From Halorussus vallis (GTDB lineage Archaea; Halobacteriota; Halobacteria; Halobacteriales; Haladaptataceae), in NCBI RefSeq assembly GCF_024138165.1, contig NZ_CP100000.1, positions 2,728,001 through 2,792,000 on the forward strand: 64,000 nucleotides of DNA, read 5' to 3'. Both the position numbers and the translations under genes were made by a program. Below are positions 36,564-43,637 of this stretch, one piece after another; positions within the stretch are counted from its first letter, which is position 1; each line of letters starts with the position of its first letter. Below the pieces are notes generated by a model. That model made no database searches. It saw nothing but the letters and a program-made list of their open reading frames with translations, and was not told where the DNA came from.

Positions 36564-37205
36564 ATGGAACGCCGCCGTCTCCTCCGGGCGGCCGCGGGCG
36601 TCGGCGTGGCCGGCGCGCTCGGCACCGCCGCGGTCGTCGCGTCCCGCCCGTCCCTCCCGCCCGCTCGCTACCTCGGCGACGCCGTCCCCCGCCCGGACGG
36701 CGCGCCGGTCGTCGCCGCCGACCACACCGAGCGCGGCGACCACCCGGAGGGCCTCGTCTGGCAGGACGCGACCGTCTACGACCTCGGCGAGAACCGGTTT
36801 CGACTGGTCACCCGGTGCGTCCTGATTCCCGGCGAGAACCAGTACGGCACGAACTGGAAGACCGCGGGACTGACCGTCGAACACGACTGGAGCGCGGCCG
36901 ATGCGACCGTCGAGTCCCGGAGCGCCGACGTCGTCCCCGCGAAGCGCGGAGAGGCCCGCTCCTCGCTCGGCCTGGAAACCGGCCGCGGCGACCGCGCCCG
37001 CCGCTGGCGACTCGCGTTCGACTCGCCGACCGGCAACACGGTCGACTACTCGTTCGCGACCACGGTCGAACTCCCCGGCGCGCCCGGCGCGGGCGACCCG
37101 CTGGTCGGTACCTCATTCGAGGTCGAGTTTGCGGGCGGATGGTTCCGGTCCGAGACGTTCGGCGCGGAGTCGATGCTCTCGGTCGGCGACGAGTCGGAGG
37201 AGTGA
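36564..37205 (+). CDS. Tat-exported protein, function unknown
   Basis: A 213-residue protein with an Arg-rich N-terminus ERRRLLRAAAGVGVAGALGT, consistent with a Tat signal, and no lipobox. The mature region is an all-beta-like domain (FRLVTRCVLIPGENQYGTNW, TVEHDWSAADATVESRSADV, TVDYSFATTVELPGAPGAGD). It is probably a secreted or surface protein of haloarchaea. It lies 56 bases after the M23-like gene and may be co-transcribed. Confidence 0.78.
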   Translation: MERRRLLRAAAGVGVAGALGTAAVVASRPSLPPARYLGDAVPRPDGAPVVAADHTERGDHPEGLVWQDATVYDLGENRFRLVTRCVLIPGENQYGTNWKTAGLTVEHDWSAADATVESRSADVVPAKRGEARSSLGLETGRGDRARRWRLAFDSPTGNTVDYSFATTVELPGAPGAGDPLVGTSFEVEFAGGWFRSETFGAESMLSVGDESEE

Positions 37206-37222
37206 GTCGCAGACGGCGAGGG

Positions 37223-37795
37223 CTACGAGAACTCTATCTCGGCCTTCGTCGTCGTCTCGCCGAACAGCCAGTCCGCGTGCTCGACGGCGTACTCGTGGTG
37301 GTCCTCCTCGATGTAGCCCAGCGCGTCCTCGACCAGGACCGGCCGGTAGTCACGGAGACCAGCGCTGCCGGCGGTGTGGAGCACGCAGACGTTCGCCAGC
37401 GTCCCGCACAGCAGCAGGTCGTCGATGCCGTGGGTGTCCAGATACGCCTCCAGATTCGTCCGGTAGAAGGCGTCGTAGGTGTACTTCTCGACGACGTGGT
37501 CGTCCTCGCGCACGTCCAGGTCCGCGACCAGTTCGGCCTCCCACGAGCCTTCGACGACGTGCTCGCCCCAGCGCTCGAACTCGTCGTAGTAGTGGTTGCC
37601 CTCGAACTGCTCGGGCGGGTGGACGTCCCGGGTGTAGATTACCGACGCGCCGGCCTCGCGTGCACGCGAGACGACGTCGGTGACGTCGCCCACCACCTCT
37701 TCGCTGGCGGGCGCGTACAGGCTCCCGTCCGGGTGACAGAAGCCGTTCTGCACGTCCACGACGACCACCGCGGTGGCGTCAGGGTCGAAGCTCAT
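37223..37795 (-). CDS. Isochorismatase-like cysteine hydrolase (nicotinamidase-type)
   Basis: A 190-residue cysteine hydrolase from the ATG at 37795. The catalytic triad is visible: Asp in VVVDVQNGFCHPDGSL, Lys in VEKYTYDAF, and Cys in CGTLANVCVLHTA. The family includes nicotinamidases, and D-V-Q-N-G-F plus the length favour that reading. A nicotinate phosphoribosyltransferase gene lies 2.6 kb away, so the pair could salvage nicotinamide into NAD. A 5-residue longer start at 37813 is possible. Confidence 0.85.
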   Translation of the reverse strand: MSFDPDATAVVVVDVQNGFCHPDGSLYAPASEEVVGDVTDVVSRAREAGASVIYTRDVHPPEQFEGNHYYDEFERWGEHVVEGSWEAELVADLDVREDDHVVEKYTYDAFYRTNLEAYLDTHGIDDLLLCGTLANVCVLHTAGSAGLRDYRPVLVEDALGYIEEDHHEYAVEHADWLFGETTTKAEIEFS

Positions 37796-37956
37796 GAGCG
37801 GGGCTACGGCCACACCCGGCGAAAGCGTTTCGCCGCTCGGCGAAACGCTCGCGCGCTCCGGGCGAAGGCGGTCGCTTCTCGGAGTAGGCTCCGCGTACTC
37901 CGGGCGTCCTTTCGAGAGCCTTTTTGTCGGAGCGGTCCCACTGGACGGTCACACGA

Positions 37957-39420
37957 ATGCGCACGACCATCGCGATCGCGGTCGCCCTCATGCTCGTCGT
38001 CGCGGGCTGTTCGCAGGCTCCCGGAACGAGTCCGACGACGGCGGGGGACCAGACCGGCGCACAGCCCCTCGAAGACCCCTCCTCCGACGTGCTGGGCTGG
38101 GAGCAGGGCTACTGGTACAACGAAACCATCGCGGTCACTCCGAACGACGGTCTGAACGCGACCGAACTCAACAAGTCGGTCGCTCGCTCGATGGCCCGCG
38201 TCGAGCAACTCCGCGGCCTGGAGTTCCAGTCGAAGGTCCCGGTCCGTATCCAGACCCGCGAGGAGTTCACCAAGCAACAGCGCAACCAGAGCGCGCCGGC
38301 CAAGCGTCGGACGTTCGACAACGCGAAGTTCGAGGCGCTGTTCCTGATCAACGAGTCGACCGACTCCCTGGCGGTCCAGAACAGCAACTCCGGGTCGTCG
38401 GTCGGCGGCTTCTACAGCCCCTCGAAGAACTCCATCGTGGTCATCTCGAACGCGGAAAACGCGTCGACGCCGACCCTCGACGAACTGACGCTCGGCCACG
38501 AACTCGTCCACGCCCTCCAGGACCAGCACTTCAATCTCAGCACGTTCAACCAGACGACGCGCGAACTCCACAACGCGAAGGACGGCCTCATCGAGGGCGA
38601 CGCCAACCTCGTCCAGCACCTCTACTCCCAGCGGTGTCGGGGCGCGTGGAACGGCAGCTGCTCGATTCCGACTCGCTCTTCGGGGTCGAGCGGTCGGCTG
38701 GCCAACATGGGCGTCTACCTGCTGAAGTACCAGCCCTACAGCGACGGCCCGGCGTTCGTCCGCAGCGTCCGCCGTCAGGGCGATTGGAAGGCGGTCAACG
38801 AACTCTACCAGAACTCGCCGGCCAGCACCGAGCAGATCATCCACCCGAAGAAGTACGGCGAGGACGCCCCCGCGGAGTTCAGCGTCCAGAACCGCAACAG
38901 CGGCAACTGGAAGCGCCTGCAGTTGAAGGGTCGCCCGAACTACGGGAGCGTCGGCGAGGCGGGCATCTTCTCGATGTTCATGTACCCCTACTACGAAACC
39001 CAGGGCAAGACCCAACTCATCCCCGCTCGGCAGTTCTTCAACATCAACCAGTCGACGGGGAAGCTGGCGAACTTCAACCCGCTGAACTACAACAGTAGCT
39101 ACTCCGATGGCTGGGACGGCGACAAACTCGCGGTCTACGTCAACGACAACGCCAAGCAGAACGAGACGGGCTACGTCTGGAAGACCAAGTGGGACACCCG
39201 GAAGGACGCCCGCGAGTTCGCGACGGGCTACCGGAAGATGCTCCGGTACCGCAACGCCACGAAGGTCGACGGCCGCGCGAACACCTGGCGCATCCCGCAG
39301 GGCCGGGAGTACGCCGACGCCTTCTACGTCAAGCAGACGGGCAAGACCGTCGTCGTCGTGAACGCCCCGCGCGTCGCGGGCCTCTCGAAGATTCGGAAGG
39401 GTGCGGCGCCCAAGCGGTAA
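37957..39420 (+). CDS. Surface lipoprotein with HExxH zinc-protease motif (Hvo_1808-like)
   Basis: A 487-residue exported lipoprotein: a Sec signal with lipobox VVAGCSQ (Cys about residue 17) and a Thr/Gly-rich linker. A large domain follows with GHELVHALQDQHF (His181, Glu182, His185), a zinc-metalloprotease motif, plus GLIEGDANLVQHL. The mature domain is Asn/Ser/Gln-rich, unusual for a haloarchaeal cytoplasmic protein but normal for a surface one. It resembles the surface-protein family I know as Hvo_1808-like, from memory. A self-complementary 26-base hairpin (37825-37850) sits upstream in the divergent spacer. Confidence 0.83.
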   Translation: MRTTIAIAVALMLVVAGCSQAPGTSPTTAGDQTGAQPLEDPSSDVLGWEQGYWYNETIAVTPNDGLNATELNKSVARSMARVEQLRGLEFQSKVPVRIQTREEFTKQQRNQSAPAKRRTFDNAKFEALFLINESTDSLAVQNSNSGSSVGGFYSPSKNSIVVISNAENASTPTLDELTLGHELVHALQDQHFNLSTFNQTTRELHNAKDGLIEGDANLVQHLYSQRCRGAWNGSCSIPTRSSGSSGRLANMGVYLLKYQPYSDGPAFVRSVRRQGDWKAVNELYQNSPASTEQIIHPKKYGEDAPAEFSVQNRNSGNWKRLQLKGRPNYGSVGEAGIFSMFMYPYYETQGKTQLIPARQFFNINQSTGKLANFNPLNYNSSYSDGWDGDKLAVYVNDNAKQNETGYVWKTKWDTRKDAREFATGYRKMLRYRNATKVDGRANTWRIPQGREYADAFYVKQTGKTVVVVNAPRVAGLSKIRKGAAPKR

Positions 39421-39459
39421 TCGACGGCCACGTTTCTCCTCCTCTCGATTCCTCGCGAG

Positions 39460-40266
39460 TCACGCCGAGTCGAGCACGAACTCCAACTCGAAGCGGAGCG
39501 TCGAGTGCGGCGCGTTCGGGTGGTGCGAGTACGCCACCCGGTCGGCGACCCGATACGCGCCGGGACCCGGGACGGACGCGCTCTCGGGGTAGTTCGGCGC
39601 TTCCTCCGAGTGAATCCGGTAGCGACGGGAGAGACGCTCGCCCGGCGAAATCTCGGTCCTCATTTCGGCCAGATGCGAAGACCAGCCGTCCTCGGTGAAA
39701 CTCACGCCGTCTTGCTCGTCCTCGAACCGGAGGGAGAGTTTCTTCCCGTCGGCTCCCTCGGCGACCAGCACGCCGAACGGGGCGCCGGCCCCGGAGAACA
39801 CGGTCTGGTGGTCGGAACCCGCGTTCGTCAGCGCGAGTTCGACGACGCTCGGACTCGCTTCAGTGATGCGGTCGTCGACGACCCGCGCTCCGAACTCGAC
39901 GGCGGGCGGCCCGTCGAGCGGAACGCGGTACAGCGCCAGGCCGATGTGGGTGTACTCCCCCTTCGAGACGCCGGTGAAGTAGTCCGTCGTCGCGACGGTT
40001 TGGGCCAGTCCGTCGGGGAACCCGTTCGAACGCCACTCCCCGGTCCGGACGGCCGCCTTCACGACCTCCCGGACGTCGTCGTCCTCGATTTCGCCGATTT
40101 CGACGACGGTGGGGTCCTCGCCCGTCCGCCGCCGACGCTCGACCGCCTCGGTCGTGGCGTACCCGGCCGTATCCAGGACGTACTTCGCGTCCGGGCGTTC
40201 GGTGGTCGACGTCACCGCGAAGTCGGTGATGCGATACTCGGCGGCGGGGCGGTCGTCGGCGCTCAT
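39460..40266 (-). CDS. Haloarchaeal protein of unknown function
   Basis: A 268-residue soluble acidic protein. The N-terminal ~120 residues are alpha/beta (TVVEIGEIEDDDVREVVKAA, EWRSNGFPDGLAQTVAT). The C-terminal half is beta-rich (PSVVELALTNAGSDHQTVFS, FGVLVAEGADGKKLSLRFED, GAYRVADRVAYSHHPNAPHS), reminiscent of an Ig-like or inhibitor-type sandwich. It has no signal peptide, cysteines or catalytic motif. It is convergent with the surface lipoprotein gene. Confidence 0.78.
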   Translation of the reverse strand: MSADDRPAAEYRITDFAVTSTTERPDAKYVLDTAGYATTEAVERRRRTGEDPTVVEIGEIEDDDVREVVKAAVRTGEWRSNGFPDGLAQTVATTDYFTGVSKGEYTHIGLALYRVPLDGPPAVEFGARVVDDRITEASPSVVELALTNAGSDHQTVFSGAGAPFGVLVAEGADGKKLSLRFEDEQDGVSFTEDGWSSHLAEMRTEISPGERLSRRYRIHSEEAPNYPESASVPGPGAYRVADRVAYSHHPNAPHSTLRFELEFVLDSA

Positions 40267-40436
40267 GGGTTTCGGTCGCCGGGCGTGCGCGCCCCGGCGG
40301 TCACGTCCGCGTTCGTCCGTCTCTCCGGTAAACCTTCCTCCGAGCGTCGCCGACGACCCGCCCGAAACCGTAGCGGGACCTTTTTCGCTCCGGCCGCGGT
40401 AGCCCCGGACATGTTACCCCTTCGGAGGCGGTCGGC

Positions 40437-41585
40437 GTGACCGACCGGTTCGACATGGTGTCCGAGGAGGCCATCCGCGACGGGACGGCGACCGACGCGT
40501 ACTTCCTGCGGACCGAGGAAACTCTGCGGGCGGCCGACCGAAACCCGCACGTCGTCGCGGAGGTCACCGCCGACCAGTTCCCGACCGGCGAGTTCGACCT
40601 GCTGGCGGGCGTGAAGGACGCCGCCCACCTGCTCGAAGGACTCGACGTCGACGTCGACGCGATGGCCGAGGGCCGCCTGTTCGACGGCGGCCCGGTGATG
40701 CGAATCGAGGGGAAGTATCTGGAGTTCGCCCGGTACGAAACCTCGCTACTCGGATTTCTCTCGCACGCCACCGGCATCGCCACCGCGGCGCTGGAAGTCC
40801 GGCGGGCCGCGCCCGACTCGTCGGTGCTCAGTTTCGGGGCGCGCCACGTCCACCCCGCCCTCGCGGCCGTCGTCGAGCGCGGCGCGCTACTGGGCGGCCT
40901 CGACGGCTTCTCGCACGTCGCGGCCGGAGAGATTCTCGGCCGGGAGGCCAGCGGGACGATGCCCCACGCGCTGGTCCTCGCGTTCGGCGACCAGGAGACC
41001 GCCTGGACCGCCTTCGACGAAGCGGTCGACCCCGACGTGCCCCGCATCGCCATCTGCGACACCTACGACGACGAGAAAGAGGAGAGCGTCCGGGCGGCCG
41101 AGGCGCTCGGCGACGCGCTCGACGGCGTGCGCATCGACACCACCAGTTCGCGGCGCGGGGACTTCTGCCACATCATCCGGGAGGTCCGTTGGGAGCTCGA
41201 CGCGCGGGGGTACGACGACGTCGAGATATTCGTCAGCGGCGGCCTCGGTCCTGAGGACCTCCGAGAACTCCGCGACGTGGCCGACGGCTTCGGTGTCGGC
41301 GGCTACGTCAGCAACGCCGACCCGCTGGACTTCGCGCTCGACATCGTGGAGATCGACGGCGAACTCGCCTCGAAGCGGGGGAAGCTCTCGGGGAAGAAAC
41401 AGGCCTACCGGACCCCCGACGGCGGCCACGAAATCGCGCTGGCCGACCGCGAGGGTCCGGCCGACGGCGAACCGCTGTTGGAACCGCTGATTCGAGACGG
41501 CGAAGTCGTTCGGACGTTCGACGTAGACGAGGCTGCGGAGCGTGCGAGTAAAGATGCAGACGTCGTCGGCTTCCGCCAGAACTAG
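40437..41585 (+). CDS. pncB: Nicotinate phosphoribosyltransferase
   Basis: A 382-residue type II phosphoribosyltransferase starting at GTG 40437. Motifs are MVSEEAIRDGTATDAYFLRT at the start, SFGARHVHP at the base-binding site, and GTMPHALVLAF. IFVSGGLGPEDLRELRD near the C-terminus is the phosphate-binding loop. It makes nicotinate mononucleotide from nicotinate and PRPP. Its stop codon (TAG) and that of the convergent AMMECR1 gene share the palindrome CTAG at 41582-41585. Confidence 0.9.
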   Translation: MTDRFDMVSEEAIRDGTATDAYFLRTEETLRAADRNPHVVAEVTADQFPTGEFDLLAGVKDAAHLLEGLDVDVDAMAEGRLFDGGPVMRIEGKYLEFARYETSLLGFLSHATGIATAALEVRRAAPDSSVLSFGARHVHPALAAVVERGALLGGLDGFSHVAAGEILGREASGTMPHALVLAFGDQETAWTAFDEAVDPDVPRIAICDTYDDEKEESVRAAEALGDALDGVRIDTTSSRRGDFCHIIREVRWELDARGYDDVEIFVSGGLGPEDLRELRDVADGFGVGGYVSNADPLDFALDIVEIDGELASKRGKLSGKKQAYRTPDGGHEIALADREGPADGEPLLEPLIRDGEVVRTFDVDEAAERASKDADVVGFRQN

Positions 41586-42184
41586 ATCTCTTCGATGCCG
41601 CCTTCGGGTTCGCGCTCGCGGAAGACCTGCCCGTCGAACAGCGTCACCATCACGTCGTCGTCCTCCCACGCGCCGCGGGGGAGGCCGGCCTTCCGGCAGG
41701 TGCGGTCGAGGTACTCGAAGACGCTCCAGTCGTTCGCGATGGGGAGCGTCGGGTACATCCACGCCTGCTCGCCGCGTCCCTCGATGGCGACGCCGTGGCG
41801 ACCGAGTTCGAGGTCCTCGACGGGGTCGTCGGACAGCAGCGTGTCGCGGACGATGCAGACCGAGATCCGGAGGTTGGGGAGTTCGGGAGCTTCGATTTCC
41901 GAGCCACAGGAACTGTCGCTCGCCGCGCTGATGGCGGAGTCGACGATGAGGTGGCCGAGCTGGTCGGTCCCCTCGTAGGCGCCGTCGCAGCCACGAAGCT
42001 GTCCTCGGCCTCGCGTCGACGTGAGCCGGACGAACACGCCGGTGCGGTTGTAGAACGCTTCGCGCATGCTTCCGGGCTGTTCCCGCTGGCCGTTGAGTAC
42101 GTAAGATTCGACGGATTCTCGAGCGAGTTCGACAGCGCGCGTGCCATCCTCGTAGGAGAGAGTTACTGCCTGGGCCTGTGCCAT
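41582..42184 (-). CDS. AMMECR1-domain protein
   Basis: A 200-residue single-domain AMMECR1 protein. The hallmark LRGC motif is present (RGRGQLRGCDGAYEG), with GVFVRLTST before it and DDPVEDLELGRHGVAIEGR and MYPTLPI after. The family is found in archaea and eukaryotes; its biochemical role is unsettled. The ATG at 42184 lies inside a small palindrome (ccatac...gtatgg, 42181-42200). An in-frame extension upstream is unlikely because it lacks family similarity. Confidence 0.9.
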   Translation of the reverse strand: MAQAQAVTLSYEDGTRAVELARESVESYVLNGQREQPGSMREAFYNRTGVFVRLTSTRGRGQLRGCDGAYEGTDQLGHLIVDSAISAASDSSCGSEIEAPELPNLRISVCIVRDTLLSDDPVEDLELGRHGVAIEGRGEQAWMYPTLPIANDWSVFEYLDRTCRKAGLPRGAWEDDDVMVTLFDGQVFREREPEGGIEEI

Positions 42185-42590
42185 ACAGAACTTTGTATGG
42201 CCGCAAGTATCTTCAAGTCTTCCCTTCAATACTAAATTTCGTAAGGTATCACTACTCGACACGTGGGGCACCTTACCACGACGAATCGAGCAGTTTCCGC
42301 GCAGTAACGCGGCGTTATTCGGGCGCGTGACCGTTATTGGTGAATCTAAATTATTGAAAATAAATAATTTATTCTCGCTGTCAGTGGGGATTTTCGACTC
42401 GTTCGACTATCGACGATGTCGCACGTACCGAAACAGAGTTCGAGGGTCGAAACGGTCAGAATGTAGAGCGGAACGGTCCGCGACGGTGCTTCGACGCGCT
42501 CGATCTCCGCCTGCCGGACCGACGAAGTCGAGAGGCAGGTGGCGAGGCGTCGAATGCTTTCGACGCCTCGCCCGGCCGGCCCACCGAACG
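42185..42590. other. Gene-free A+T-rich upstream region
   Basis: No gene seen. It contains the A+T-rich palindrome aaattatt-7 bases-aataattt at 42348-42370 and, before it, the probable AMMECR1 promoter (aaatttagtat on the minus strand near 42230-42240). The right end leads into the RNase P promoter. Confidence 0.55.
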
Positions 42591-42598
42591 GCTTAAAC
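42591..42598 (+). promoter_or_regulatory. TATA box of the RNase P RNA gene
   Basis: gcttaaac, centred about 26 bases upstream of the predicted RNA 5' end at 42621, in a GC-rich context. Confidence 0.6.
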
Positions 42599-42620
42599 GC
42601 GGCCGGACGCTACACTCGCC

Positions 42621-43052
42621 CGGCAGAGGGAGCCGAGTTCCCGCGGCGCGCGAGGCGACTCGCGCACACGACGCCGGCGACGCCGGCGTCCACGTGAGGA
42701 AAGTCCCCCCACCGTTCGGGCGGGCGACCGGGCGCAAGCCCGGAGCGGGAGACCGCTGGCTCTGGAACAGAAACGAGACCGCTCTTCCCGACCGATGAGG
42801 TGCGCGAACCCCGACCGAACGAAGGCGAGAGCCGAGTAAAGGAACGGGGAGCTAACCCACGGAGGGCGCGTGGCGACAACGTCGCCACGTTACGCCGAGA
42901 CGGCGCCAGCCGTCGAGCGTAGACGGAAGAGGACGGATGGAACGGCGAATCCTCGCCGGTGCAAGTCCGCGTCGTACTGGTAGCCCGAACGCAGACGCGG
43001 ACGCTCAGCCGAATACTCGGACGAACAGAAGGGGGCTTACTCCCCTCAGCCG
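42621..43052 (+). ncRNA. rnpB: RNase P RNA, archaeal type A
   Basis: The ribozyme of tRNA 5' processing. Universal segments are present in order: GAGGAAAGTCC near 42698 (CR-I), ACAGAAACGAGACC near 42766, and GGAACGGGGAGCTAACCC near 42841. GGTGCAAGTCCG follows near 42958, then GAACAGAAGGGGGCTTAC at 43023-43040 (CR-V). P1 is formed by CGGCAGAGGG at 42621-42630 and CCCTCAGCCG at 43043-43052, which sets both ends; a length of about 432 nt is typical. The ends are predicted from helix P1 and may be off by a few bases. Confidence 0.93.
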
Positions 43053-43174
43053 CTTTCGTACCCGCGAGAGCCGTCTGCGGTGGTATGCGTCGATATGTGT
43101 CTCGGGGCATCCGAAACGACTCGCCGAGTCGACGGCGAAGCTACGCAGGAAGCGGTACGGGACGAATCGGGGTC

Positions 43175-43206
43175 GCTCGTCCGGCGACCGGGGTCGCCGG
43201 ACGAGC
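43175..43206 (+). terminator. Strong hairpin downstream of RNase P RNA
   Basis: A perfect 15-bp stem (gctcgtccggcgacc / ggtcgccggacgagc) with a two-base loop, 123 bases after the predicted RNA 3' end. It may stop read-through or be a processing signal. The rest of 43053-43637 holds only the small ORF at 43281-43370. Confidence 0.4.
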
Positions 43207-43280
43207 GTCCTCTCGAAGCCGCGTGGACGTTCTGGTTCGATTCTCAACTGACGTGCGGCGGTGGTCCGGGCGGCGATGCA

Positions 43281-43370
43281 CTATGTCATCACGACGGCGA
43301 GCAACGCGAGCGCGGCGAACAGTTCCACGGCGAGTACCGTGACGGCGGCGCCGATTTTCAGGGTTTGCAT
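43281..43370 (-). CDS. 29-residue single-helix membrane peptide
   Basis: A short open frame on the minus strand, MQTLKIGAAV then TVLAVELFAALALLAVVMT. The first six residues are polar/basic, and the remaining 23 form one hydrophobic helix. It is preceded by gaggagagagg, a Shine-Dalgarno-like run just upstream of the ATG, which is unusual here and supports translation. It is divergent from the heavy-metal ATPase gene (267 bases apart). Its size escapes usual gene callers. A role as a small membrane regulator is possible; there is no direct evidence. Confidence 0.55.
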   Translation of the reverse strand: MQTLKIGAAVTVLAVELFAALALLAVVMT

Positions 43371-43637
43371 GGTCCCTCTCTCCTCATCACAACCGTGGGT
43401 ATCCATCGCAATAAGTCGGCGCGTACGTTCTGTTCTGTTTACGATTACAACTTCCGCAGGATGTAATGAACGGTCGTGAACTGACCTTGTCCGCCGGTAA
43501 TGGCGACATAAGGTGCGACTAATCCCGCCGCCCCCTTTCGGTTAATAACTAAGACCGAATTCGTTGTTAGGTTTAGTTAACTGAGCCGGGTTCTCTGACA
43601 GCGGGATTAATAACCGTTCGGCGACTACACACGGACG

